64,000 nucleotides of DNA from Lachnospiraceae bacterium. GTDB lineage: Bacteria > Bacillota > Clostridia > Lachnospirales > Lachnospiraceae. The notes beneath the pieces are model-generated. The model made no database searches and had not been told where the DNA came from. It was given only the letters and a program-made list of their open reading frames with translations. Below, piece by piece: positions 43,085-51,752 of the stretch (position 1 is the first letter of the stretch; every line of letters starts with the position of its first letter). The DNA lies in NCBI GenBank assembly GCA_028689585.1, contig JAQVCW010000001.1:124001-188000 (forward strand), read 5' to 3'. A program made the translations under genes and the position numbers.

Positions 43085-43176
43085 GGTTTGCTATTCCTAT
43101 TATCTAAATAGGCAAGCAGTGCGATCAGAAACGTTCCGCCCAGAAACAATAATGTCAGGACTTCATATGTATCCAT
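43075..43176 (-). CDS. Small hydrophobic type I toxin-like peptide (holin-like), copy B
   Basis: Encodes the same 33-aa peptide as 40946-41047; I see one silent-type nucleotide difference near the 3' end (AGG AAT AGC against AGG AAC AGC). Same Shine-Dalgarno, leader and promoter. Downstream of copy B of the ATPase-like gene. Confidence 0.75.
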   Translation of the reverse strand: MDTYEVLTLLFLGGTFLIALLAYLDNRNSKPKK

Positions 43177-43325
43177 CCGCTCCACCTCCCTTCTTCTGCC
43201 CATCAATGCAGGCAAAATCCGGAAGTCTTATAACCAACCCCGTACACGGTTACTCCTTTGATTATTTTAGCAGTGTTTGTTATCAAATGCAATTAAAAAC
43301 TTTGCAAATTATTTGAAGCAGCATC

Positions 43326-44999
43326 TCACAGTTTCATCACCAGACAATCCTTCTTATAAAAGCTGATCCCATATCTGTGGATTTTTTCATACCCTTCCGC
43401 CCGGACTCCCGCCTCATAATTCTGTTCCTCAATCTGCTGCAATGCTCTTCTGCAGTCCTTCTCCAAATCCCGAAAATGTTCCGAAATCTTCACCTCTATG
43501 ATGATCGCCATTCCACGACGGCTGTATGCTTCCAGCAAAAGATCCGGCCTGCCATTTCCGCTCTCCCGGTTCGATCCCACCAGATACCTCTGACTGCCGG
43601 AAAGGAGTCCTGCCAAAAAGCCATGGTAATAATCCTCTTTATAATCATAAAAGCTGATGGTATCCAGCAACTGAGCTGAAATGATATCTGCCATCGTATC
43701 GCAGTCCCCCTGCTCCAGCGCAGTATATAGTGCAGAAAGATTCGTCTTTTTCAGCTTCTGATCAAACCAGGTCAAAATCGTGTTCCGGTAGATAGACCTG
43801 ACCTCCGCATTCGGTATTTTCAGGCTCAGATAAATCGTTTCCTGTTCCATTCTCTGACTTACGCATTTTAAATATCCAGTAAAAAACAGGAAATTCCACA
43901 AATTATCCCTCGTATCATGGATATCTCCATACGTGATCTCCTCATGCACCGGTTTTTCAATCTTCTCTCCCGCGATCAGGGACTCAATCTCCGCCTTTGT
44001 CTCAAAATCAGCCTGCTCCACCAGGTCACGAATAATACTGTTGGAACTGGTATTGCTCCAGGATGCCCTGGGGAAAGCATTTTCATTTGCAGCAAGTGCA
44101 TCAACATAATTAATTACACTCCATGGATTATACACATCTGCCTGACCGAAACGGTAGCCATCGTACCAGGTCTTCATGGTATCCATTTTATCTTCTCTGG
44201 CATAATAGTTCAGCATCTGCTCCACCTCTGCTTCTTCAAAGCCGAAGTACTCGCCATAATCTTCATTTAAAATAGAAATGATTTTGAGATTATTCAACCC
44301 TGTAAATATGCTTTCTTTACTAATCCTCAGACATCCGGTAATCACTGAAAATGCCAGACTTTCATTTGTTTTCAAGGCAGATTCAAATAAAGAACGGATA
44401 AAGTCAATCATTTCTCCATAAAATCCGCGGAAGTAAGCATTCTCCAGCGGAACATCGTACTCATCAATCAGAATCACCGTTTTCCTGTGGTGATACTTCT
44501 CCAGGCATTCGGACAAGAACTGAAGGGATTTTGCATTATCGACGTTACTTCCCTTCCTGTCTCTGAGCAAAGAAAAGCGCTCTTTCTCCTCCTGAAGCAT
44601 AACCGGATTATCCAGTACATAATTATGTTTTTTGTACTCTCTTGCAATCTCATCCATCAAACTGGCATAAGCCATCTCATAATCTGGCTGCTTCGCCGAC
44701 TTCAAGCTGAGAATGATCACGGGATACTGCTCCTGTCTCGCCCTGTACTTCTCTCCCGCCGCCATAATCTTCAGTCCATCAAACAAATGACTGCGGCTCA
44801 CACCATCGACTGGCCTTTCAAAGAAATAGCGGAGCATACTCAGATTCAATGTCTTGCCAAAACGTCGGGGACGGGTAAAAAGACTCACCTTCCCCTGCTT
44901 ATCAAGAAGATCCTTTATTAGCAATGTCTTATCCACATAATAGTAATCATTAGTAATAATTTCCTCAAAATTTTCAATTCCAATCGGCAATGGTTTCAA
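43326..44999 (-). CDS. AAA-ATPase-like/PD-(D/E)XK protein, copy B
   Basis: 557 aa from TTG 44999 (same RBS context as copy A). Residues from about 180 to the end match copy A at the protein level and, where I compared the DNA, base for base. Two N-terminal patches differ: about 9-37 (ENFEEIITNDYYY instead of DDFQKLRLNDYYY) and about 105-170. All ATPase and nuclease motifs are kept. The open frame extends to 45101 but runs through a terminator hairpin, so the longer start is rejected. No promoter fits between that terminator (ends 45025) and the start. Confidence 0.85.
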   Translation of the reverse strand: MKPLPIGIENFEEIITNDYYYVDKTLLIKDLLDKQGKVSLFTRPRRFGKTLNLSMLRYFFERPVDGVSRSHLFDGLKIMAAGEKYRARQEQYPVIILSLKSAKQPDYEMAYASLMDEIAREYKKHNYVLDNPVMLQEEKERFSLLRDRKGSNVDNAKSLQFLSECLEKYHHRKTVILIDEYDVPLENAYFRGFYGEMIDFIRSLFESALKTNESLAFSVITGCLRISKESIFTGLNNLKIISILNEDYGEYFGFEEAEVEQMLNYYAREDKMDTMKTWYDGYRFGQADVYNPWSVINYVDALAANENAFPRASWSNTSSNSIIRDLVEQADFETKAEIESLIAGEKIEKPVHEEITYGDIHDTRDNLWNFLFFTGYLKCVSQRMEQETIYLSLKIPNAEVRSIYRNTILTWFDQKLKKTNLSALYTALEQGDCDTMADIISAQLLDTISFYDYKEDYYHGFLAGLLSGSQRYLVGSNRESGNGRPDLLLEAYSRRGMAIIIEVKISEHFRDLEKDCRRALQQIEEQNYEAGVRAEGYEKIHRYGISFYKKDCLVMKL

Positions 45000-45024
45000 C
45001 CGTCCGCACCTCACTTTTCTGCGC

Positions 45025-45066
45025 AAAAAAGCTCTCATGCTTTGATTGTAGCATGAGAGCTTTTTT
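45025..45066. terminator. Bidirectional terminator ending surface-polymer region II
   Basis: AAAAAA, GCTCTCATGC, ten-base loop, GCATGAGAGC, TTTTTT. On the minus strand it ends the operon whose last gene is the frameshifted GtrA gene. Confidence 0.92.
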
Positions 45067-45119
45067 ATTACAAGGCAGATTTCCATACCAGTATTCCGCA
45101 ATACACGCGCCAGTCTTCT

Positions 45120-45541
45120 CTATTCTTTCGCCCCATTCTTTGTAAAAACCAGGAACTTGCTGAATAGATAGTTCAACGCCAGAACTACGAACTGAATAAT
45201 GAATTTTCCTATCATATCGTTCATGTGAAGTACTTCCGCCAGGAACCATACGCCCCCTATCTCAATAACCATCGTAGACAGTCTGGCACTGACAAATTTT
45301 ACAAACTCCTGAAAACGCTGGTGAAAATTTTCAGCCATGGAACAGAATACAAACCTGGAATTCACAAAATAAGCGAAGATTATTGATGTCGCTACAGATA
45401 TAAAATTAGCAATCACCAGATTCATATCGAATGCTGTTCGCAGTATGTAATACACAACCAAATTAACTAAGGTTGTCAGTCCGCCAAAAAAGATATATCG
45501 GATAACAGAGTTGTTGTATAATGATTTTATTATTTTTTCAT
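45120..45541 (-). pseudogene. GtrA-family membrane protein, frameshifted at its start (copy 1)
   Basis: GtrA proteins (four helices, about 140 aa) help flip lipid-linked sugars. From 45461 down the product is intact (VNSRFVFCSMAENFHQRFQE, ALNYLFSKFLVFTKNGAKE). Upstream, an ATG at 45541 is followed by six A and TAATAA, so it stops at once; with seven A it would read MKKIIKSLYNNSVIRYIFFG and join the intact frame, as the 47585 paralogue does (MKKTIRSLCNN). So one base is missing in a poly-A run: a fresh pseudogene, slippage-controlled (phase-variable) gene, or assembly error. The C-terminal 65 residues are almost identical to copy 2. Confidence 0.75.
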
Positions 45542-45772
45542 AATATGTTCTTTATCTTTCCGGTTAATATACCCTATATTCTTTGTGCTTGCCATACCCT
45601 TACTTTGTAAGCCAGACATGCTTTCACACATATAAAAATAATATCTGCTTCTCTGCTGACTGCCCTTCATCTGTTATTTGAAACCCAACAGTATTTATCA
45701 ACAATACCTAAACTCAGCAAATATATTACTAAAGAACGAAAACATAATTATATGTTTTTTTAATACATGGGC

Positions 45773-46753
45773 TTAGAATTCGTCAGCATTATCCTTGTCT
45801 CCCTGCTTCTCCCACGTTCTTTCACTTATAATATATCTCGGTCTTGCTTTTGTCTCTAAATATATTTTTCCAATATACTCTCCTATTACACCAAGACACA
45901 GCAGTTGTATTCCCCCCATAAAACAGATAATGCATACCGTACTTGCCCATCCAGACACAGTATGGCCGGTGAATTGGCCTATAACCGCCCAAATTACGCC
46001 AAGGAAACTCAATAACGCAATAACTATACCCAACCCTGTAATCATACGTATAGGTTTGACCGACAGGCTGGTAATACCATCAAATGCGAGTACCAGCATC
46101 TTTTTTAACGGGTAATGACTTTCTCCCGCCATGCGTTCCTTGCGTTCATAAAAAACGCTTGTACTTTTAAATCCCACTAGTGGTATCATTCCACGCAAGA
46201 AAATATTTACCTCTTTAAAATTTGCAAATTCTTGAAGCACTTTACTTGAAATCAAGCGATAATCTGCATGATTATATACCACTTCCGCACCCATCCAATT
46301 TAAAACTTTATAAAATCCCTCTGCCGTAAACCTTTTAAAAAAAGTGTCTGTATCCCGCCTGCTTCTTACACCATAAACCACCTCACACCCATCTAAATAG
46401 GCATCGACCATCTGATCCATGGCATCAATATCATCTTGTCCATCACAATCTATCGAAATCGTGATATCGCATTTGTCTTTGGCTTCCATAAGGCCAGCTA
46501 ATACTGCATTTTGATGCCCACGGTTCCTGCTTTGACTGATACCAATATAATGTTCATCTTCTTCTGATAAACTTTCAATTATATTCCAAGTCTTGTCCCT
46601 TGAACCATCATTTACAAATAGAATACGACTATTATTATTTATTTTACCCGTTTCACACAAATATTTTACCTTATTTAAAAACATTGAAGATGTTACAGGC
46701 AAAACTTGTTCTTCATTATAACACGGTATTATAATAAACAATGTTGGTTTCAA
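45773..46753 (-). CDS. GtrB-like family 2 glycosyltransferase
   Basis: 326 aa. LFIIIPCYNEEQVLPVTSSM, RILFVNDGSRDKTW, ISQSRNRGHQNAVLAGLMEA, SIDCDGQDDIDAMDQMVDAY, and two C-terminal helices (about 234-258, 268-295) ending before KARPRYIISER. Makes an undecaprenyl-phosphate-linked sugar; flanked by two GtrA genes, the usual flippase partner. Confidence 0.92.
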   Translation of the reverse strand: MKPTLFIIIPCYNEEQVLPVTSSMFLNKVKYLCETGKINNNSRILFVNDGSRDKTWNIIESLSEEDEHYIGISQSRNRGHQNAVLAGLMEAKDKCDITISIDCDGQDDIDAMDQMVDAYLDGCEVVYGVRSRRDTDTFFKRFTAEGFYKVLNWMGAEVVYNHADYRLISSKVLQEFANFKEVNIFLRGMIPLVGFKSTSVFYERKERMAGESHYPLKKMLVLAFDGITSLSVKPIRMITGLGIVIALLSFLGVIWAVIGQFTGHTVSGWASTVCIICFMGGIQLLCLGVIGEYIGKIYLETKARPRYIISERTWEKQGDKDNADEF

Positions 46754-46817
46754 AATCTTCCCCCCATCCTTTATTTGATTGTATAAATATGGAGCCTGAT
46801 ATCCTTTGTATCTTCAA

Positions 46818-47111
46818 TTATTTGACTTTAATACTCATCTTCTCGGCTTCCCCACATGCAGCTTCACTAAATAACGACACTTGAATTTTTTCGCCCTTTA
46901 CCCGCAAATATTGGGGAATATTAAAGGAGATAAAATCCTTTCCTTTTATATACGAAACCTCTTCTCCATTCAAAAGCAATTTACAATCGTCCCATTCATA
47001 CTTTCCTGTTAAACCGATATCGAATTCTTCTTCATTATCATTTTCTGCATAAACCACAGACTTAGACATACTATCAATCTTCAGTAAGCGATGAATAAAA
47101 TAGCGTTTCAA
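46818..47111 (-). CDS. Hypothetical protein, about 97 aa (possible fragment)
   Basis: Not recognised. Starts with TTG at 47111 or, more likely, ATG at 47069. An acidic, beta-type sequence (DNEEEFDIGLTGKYEWDDCK, LRVKGEKIQVSLFSE). No signal peptide or membrane helix. Lies between the second GtrA gene and the GtrB-type gene; the weak RBS suggests it may be a leftover of a longer gene. Confidence 0.4.
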   Translation of the reverse strand: MKRYFIHRLLKIDSMSKSVVYAENDNEEEFDIGLTGKYEWDDCKLLLNGEEVSYIKGKDFISFNIPQYLRVKGEKIQVSLFSEAACGEAEKMSIKVK

Positions 47112-47162
47112 ATCTCAGGTCCGATGTCCTGATTAATGGAAAAATCTCCATGCGAGTCTTCG

Positions 47163-47585
47163 CTATTCTTTCGCCCCATTCTTTGTAAAAACCAGGAACT
47201 TGCTGAACAGATAGTTCAACGCCAGAACTACGAACTGAATAATTAATTTTCCTATCATATCGTTCATGTGAATCACTTCCGCCAGGAACCATACGCCACC
47301 TATCTCAATGACCATCGTAGACAGTCTGGCACTGACAAATTTTACAAACTCCTGAAAACGCTGGTGAAAATTGTCAGCTATGGAGTGGAATACGAAACGA
47401 GAATTAGTAAAGTATGCGAATACAATTGCTGTTGCTACTGAAAAAATATTAGCAAGAAGCAGATTCATATTGAATGCAGTCCGCAGTATGTAATAAACCC
47501 CAAGATTGACCAGGGTTGCAAGGCCACCGAAAAAAATATAGCGAATAACGGCATTGTTACATAAGCTTCTTATTGTTTTTTTCAT
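47163..47585 (-). CDS. GtrA-family membrane protein (copy 2, intact)
   Basis: 140 aa from ATG 47585 (GAAGGA about 10 bases upstream). Four hydrophobic helices, IRYIFFGGLATLVNLGVYYI at the start, VNSRF-like TNSRFVFHSIADNFHQRF loop. Putative flippase for an undecaprenyl-linked sugar made by the adjacent GtrB-type enzymes. Repeats the C-terminal half of copy 1 nearly word for word. Confidence 0.9.
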   Translation of the reverse strand: MKKTIRSLCNNAVIRYIFFGGLATLVNLGVYYILRTAFNMNLLLANIFSVATAIVFAYFTNSRFVFHSIADNFHQRFQEFVKFVSARLSTMVIEIGGVWFLAEVIHMNDMIGKLIIQFVVLALNYLFSKFLVFTKNGAKE

Positions 47586-47725
47586 AATTATCTTTCCTTC
47601 AATTGACAAATTTTTGCATTATTATTCTGCTTTATAAGTATTAATATTTACACATAATTTTTTTGTATTCCAACAATAGCACGCGATCAAAAATAAGTTT
47701 TTAAATTTGCATTAGAATTAATTAG

Positions 47726-48667
47726 TTAGTTTTTAGTTAGTTTTTTGTACTCATCAGACATATGGTGTAAATCCACTTCAAAATCCTGACGATTCTTTTG
47801 AGTCATGGTCGATAAAATTAGTCCCGCAAAAAAGGATTGAATAGCAGCCAGCATGGTAAATCCGCAAACAATTAACGTAGGAATTTTTTCAACTACACCT
47901 GTTTTTAGAAATTCGACAAAAACAGGTGTAAAGAAAATACCTCCTATTAATGTTAAAATTAATGCCAACGCGAAAAAGAAACCGAATGGTTTATAGTTTT
48001 TATATAATTTTAGAATCGTTTTTAAAACCTTAACCCCATCTGAATATGTATTTAATTTTGACACACTACCATCTGGTCTATCTCGATACTCAATAATCAC
48101 GTTTTCCACAAACATATTTTTATCAACCGCATGAATACTCATTTCTGTCTCAATTTCGAATCCTTTTGACAATATAGGAAATGTTTTGACAAATAAATAA
48201 CTAAATGCTCTGTACCCAGTCATAATATCTTTAATATTGCTTTTGAATAAATTATTTATCGTCCCCCTTACTAAGCTATTACCAAAATTATGAAATGGCC
48301 TCTTATTTTCCATAAAATATGTAGATGACAATCGATCTCCAACCACCATATCAACATTATGTTGTAATACTTTTTCTACCATCTCCCTAGCAAATTCTGC
48401 AGGATAAGTGTCATCACCATCCGCCATAATATAACATTCTGCATCAATATCACGAAACATACGTCGAATTACATTTCCTTTTCCTTGTTGATATTCATAT
48501 CTAACTATTGCCCCCGCACTTCGTGCAATGTTGTCTGTCCCATCACTTGAATTATTATCATATACATATATTACTGCTTCGGGCAGCACGTTATGAAAAT
48601 CCTTAACAACCTTTTCAATTGTGTTACTTTCATTATAACACGGTAATAGCACTGCAATTCTATCCAT
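47726..48667 (-). CDS. Family 2 glycosyltransferase (DPM/DPG type)
   Basis: 313 aa. IAVLLPCYNESNTIEKVVKD, AVIYVYDNNSSDGTDNIARS, YIMADGDDTYPAEFAREMVE, VGDRLSSTYF, KSNIKDIMTGYRAFSYLFVK, GFEIETEMSIHAVD. Two C-terminal helices. Resembles dolichyl/undecaprenyl-phosphate glucosyl- or mannosyl-transferases. Confidence 0.9.
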   Translation of the reverse strand: MDRIAVLLPCYNESNTIEKVVKDFHNVLPEAVIYVYDNNSSDGTDNIARSAGAIVRYEYQQGKGNVIRRMFRDIDAECYIMADGDDTYPAEFAREMVEKVLQHNVDMVVGDRLSSTYFMENKRPFHNFGNSLVRGTINNLFKSNIKDIMTGYRAFSYLFVKTFPILSKGFEIETEMSIHAVDKNMFVENVIIEYRDRPDGSVSKLNTYSDGVKVLKTILKLYKNYKPFGFFFALALILTLIGGIFFTPVFVEFLKTGVVEKIPTLIVCGFTMLAAIQSFFAGLILSTMTQKNRQDFEVDLHHMSDEYKKLTKN

Positions 48668-48765
48668 ATTCTACTCCTTTTTTAAAAATATCATTTTATC
48701 TTAAATAAATATATTTTTCTTTATCCTCATTATCTTACATATGCATACTAAACTATATTTGGGTT

Positions 48766-50592
48766 TCATTTATCATTTATACCCTTTAATCTAATAAAAA
48801 CACAATGTCCTATATTTGTATTCTCTTCTTCAATACTATCAATAGCTAATCCATATTCTAAAATTTTTTGAGAGTATGTGGTTTTATCAAAACTATCTGT
48901 TACCTGAACATCGTATATATCCCCCTGTATTATATAATCGTTTAATATATTGCGGTAGTATTCATTTACATCATTTGAGATAATATTTAGATATGACAAA
49001 TTAAACACATATGTATTTGGGCTGATCCAATGTGCAAATCCCATACTAAATGGATCAGCCACCAAAAATGCCTTTACTTTCGTCACATCAAATGTCCCAT
49101 CAAATGATTGATCGCATAATACATATGACCAATTTTTTTTCATCGTTTCAGACAATGGTTTCGAATTTCTATATGACCATTCTCTTCCGCCTATTACTTC
49201 ATTAATTTCATATGAACTATTCATAATGAGAACAGCAACAACAACACCTATTACAATTTTTAAGTATTTAATTCCAGATAGTCGTAGTAATCCCTCATAT
49301 CCAATAATTGCTAAAACTAAAGTTCCAAACATGAAGTATCTTTCATATCCTGTTGTCATACCCCATAATAAAGCGCTTATAAAAAACCATATAATTATTC
49401 CAATATTTATATCTACATTCTTAATATGTCGTATTCTGGTAATGATATATATAATAACCAACACAATTGCAGAAATTATGCCTACTTCAAATAATATCGT
49501 AAACTGTGTTGGAATTTCACTCTGTCTATTTTGAGGATCAAAAACTGCATGAAAAATCCAAAATATTTTTTCTACCAACGTTTCAGGGCCCCATCTATAG
49601 TCTTTCCAATTATCTAAATGAAAATATGGAGACCTAAAAATCTGATTAAAATATGGAAATACCGGGTTTCCTGTACAAATAAAATTATAAACTAAATATA
49701 TTAAGCAAGGAAGCAAACAACCTAATCCAGATAAAATCCATGTTTTAATACTAATTTTTTTAACATAGCAAATAAATAACACAATTGATGGAATAATAAA
49801 AACAACATTAGTAAGTTTAAACGCAAACCAAAATCCATTTAATAATGCAAAATATACAATCTCTCTCTTTTCAACTTTTTCATTCCTAGCTTTTAATAAT
49901 AAATATAGTATCTCTAAACCAACAGGAAATGCGATAACGTCTACATAATATGATCCAAGATTCATTATGTTCTTATTACTTAAAATAATAATCAAAGCAT
50001 ATACTTCACTCAAATCTATACAGCTTTTATTAAGTCTATTTCGAATATATTTTAAAATTTGTGAAAGTTGCAAATATGAAATAATTAATACAATTGTATT
50101 TATTTGTGTTCCAAACCTTATTCCTAAGAACATACGAGCTACGTAAAATAACCTATCTGCAAGACGAAATCCCCACACCTGAAAATTACCCAAGCCAAAA
50201 TTAGCAGAAAAATTATTTTTAAATCCCGCTTCCTGAGCTATAAGATGATAATTTCCTGTATCAAATCCACCATCAGGAATAATCCCCTTAGCAATTCCCA
50301 AACTAAATATAATAGTAATTCCCACAATCGCAATCCAACTATAATTATTCTTCCTAACAATAAACTTATTTTTATTTTTAAGAATAAATAATATAAAAAT
50401 ACTTAATACGAAAATTCTGGAAATAAGAGTTGTCTGAGGTAAATTAAGAACAAATGCAAACAAATCCACAACTTCACACAGCCAAACCAAAATAGTATAC
50501 CCAAAAAACAATATAAATGCATATGAACTAATTGTTATTTTATTGCATATTTCTTCTTTTTTCCCATATTTCTTTAATTTTTTTTCACTCAT
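48766..50592 (-). CDS. Large polytopic membrane protein, likely GT-C-type or polymerase-like
   Basis: 608 aa with about twelve membrane helices; strongly AT-rich coding. Early loop IIPDGGFDTGNYHLIAQEAG has an Asp-Thr-Gly and His, like the catalytic first loop of GT-C glycosyltransferases, and a C-terminal soluble part of about 110 residues follows the last helix. Not matched to a named family. It may transfer the lipid-linked sugar made by the neighbouring GtrB-type enzymes, or polymerise the glycan. Confidence 0.6.
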   Translation of the reverse strand: MSEKKLKKYGKKEEICNKITISSYAFILFFGYTILVWLCEVVDLFAFVLNLPQTTLISRIFVLSIFILFILKNKNKFIVRKNNYSWIAIVGITIIFSLGIAKGIIPDGGFDTGNYHLIAQEAGFKNNFSANFGLGNFQVWGFRLADRLFYVARMFLGIRFGTQINTIVLIISYLQLSQILKYIRNRLNKSCIDLSEVYALIIILSNKNIMNLGSYYVDVIAFPVGLEILYLLLKARNEKVEKREIVYFALLNGFWFAFKLTNVVFIIPSIVLFICYVKKISIKTWILSGLGCLLPCLIYLVYNFICTGNPVFPYFNQIFRSPYFHLDNWKDYRWGPETLVEKIFWIFHAVFDPQNRQSEIPTQFTILFEVGIISAIVLVIIYIITRIRHIKNVDINIGIIIWFFISALLWGMTTGYERYFMFGTLVLAIIGYEGLLRLSGIKYLKIVIGVVVAVLIMNSSYEINEVIGGREWSYRNSKPLSETMKKNWSYVLCDQSFDGTFDVTKVKAFLVADPFSMGFAHWISPNTYVFNLSYLNIISNDVNEYYRNILNDYIIQGDIYDVQVTDSFDKTTYSQKILEYGLAIDSIEEENTNIGHCVFIRLKGINDK

Positions 50593-50647
50593 TGATTTTC
50601 CCTCATCTCACATCCCTTTTATACTTCTTCTATCATATTTGTTTCTA

Positions 50648-51736
50648 TTATTTTTCAGCTTTATTACATTCTTTCTTATCTACAATTATATTTCCAATAT
50701 AATTAGACAAAATATTCATGGGAATAATACAATACTTTGTTAAAGTAGTTGATAAGACCAAAATAATAGAAAAACTCAATATCAGATTTAAAATCAATAA
50801 AACTCTACTGCTCCCTATTGTAAGGTAAAACCAGCATGAAAAACTTTCTATTATAGGCCAATGTATTAAATATATTGCATATGAATGCGAACCTATTTTT
50901 TGCAGAAACTTTGCTGAAAATATTCTTCCTATTAGTTTGCATTTTAATATGCATAAAAAAATGATTATCATACCTGCCGAGTACAGTACTGATTGTATTG
51001 TATTCCCATCAATATTTTCTAAATATTCAGTTCCAGATAAAGATACAACAAATAAAAAAACCAACACCCACTGTTTCTTTATGACACGCTCCTCTATATC
51101 AAAATACAAATCACATATCAACATTCCCAACACAAAATATCTATAATAGCTTGTAAAAGCGATTAAATATATAACTGAAAAACAATATCTTAATGCTTTG
51201 TCACGAAATATAGCCAATACAGCCAGTATCAATAAAACACCATACATTTCATATTGCATAGTCCACGCGGGTCCAAGATATCCATTCGCACCTGTGAATA
51301 AATTCCCCCACAATCCTTCATATAGGCTTTGCTTAAATGTTGGTTCAAAAGTATTAAACATACTCAAAAAATTTTCTGATCCTGTCATGCTTCCGACGAT
51401 CTGGTTAAACAGAAGATGCTCTTTCATCAGAATATATACTGCTACATTAACAATAAATAATGGAAAAACTAGACGAAAATAACGTTTTACACAATCTCCT
51501 GATAAAGATCCGTATTTTTTATACCCTATATATTTTATACTAACAACAAAACCGCTTAAAATAAAGAGTATTCTAACCATTGTATTTCCAGATAACATAA
51601 TATTGAAAGGAGTTTTTTGAATCCCTTCTAATATCTTTGAATTTGGAAAAAAGGCTCCACTAAAATGACATAAATAAACACCAATACATGCCAATGCACG
51701 CATACCCTCAAATTGACTAAATTTTTTACTATTCAT
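50648..51736 (-). CDS. Acyltransferase-3-family membrane protein
   Basis: 362 aa from ATG 51736 (a GTG codon precedes). FEGMRALACIGVYLCHFSGA carries the family's catalytic-type His, then GNTMVRILFILSGFVVSIKY, and LQKIGSHSYAIYLIHWPIIE near the end. OafA-type O-acyltransferase of surface glycans. Next to a second acyltransferase. Confidence 0.9.
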   Translation of the reverse strand: MNSKKFSQFEGMRALACIGVYLCHFSGAFFPNSKILEGIQKTPFNIMLSGNTMVRILFILSGFVVSIKYIGYKKYGSLSGDCVKRYFRLVFPLFIVNVAVYILMKEHLLFNQIVGSMTGSENFLSMFNTFEPTFKQSLYEGLWGNLFTGANGYLGPAWTMQYEMYGVLLILAVLAIFRDKALRYCFSVIYLIAFTSYYRYFVLGMLICDLYFDIEERVIKKQWVLVFLFVVSLSGTEYLENIDGNTIQSVLYSAGMIIIFLCILKCKLIGRIFSAKFLQKIGSHSYAIYLIHWPIIESFSCWFYLTIGSSRVLLILNLILSFSIILVLSTTLTKYCIIPMNILSNYIGNIIVDKKECNKAEK

Positions 51737-51752
51737 CACTTTCCCTCAAGAC

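Noticed and set aside
41248-45000. Plus-strand frames inside the two ATPase-like genes
   Set aside because: Duplicate shadows of the minus-strand genes without RBS or recognisable motifs.
45015-45101. N-terminal extension of ATPase-like copy B
   Set aside because: It would be encoded across a terminator hairpin and is absent from copy A.
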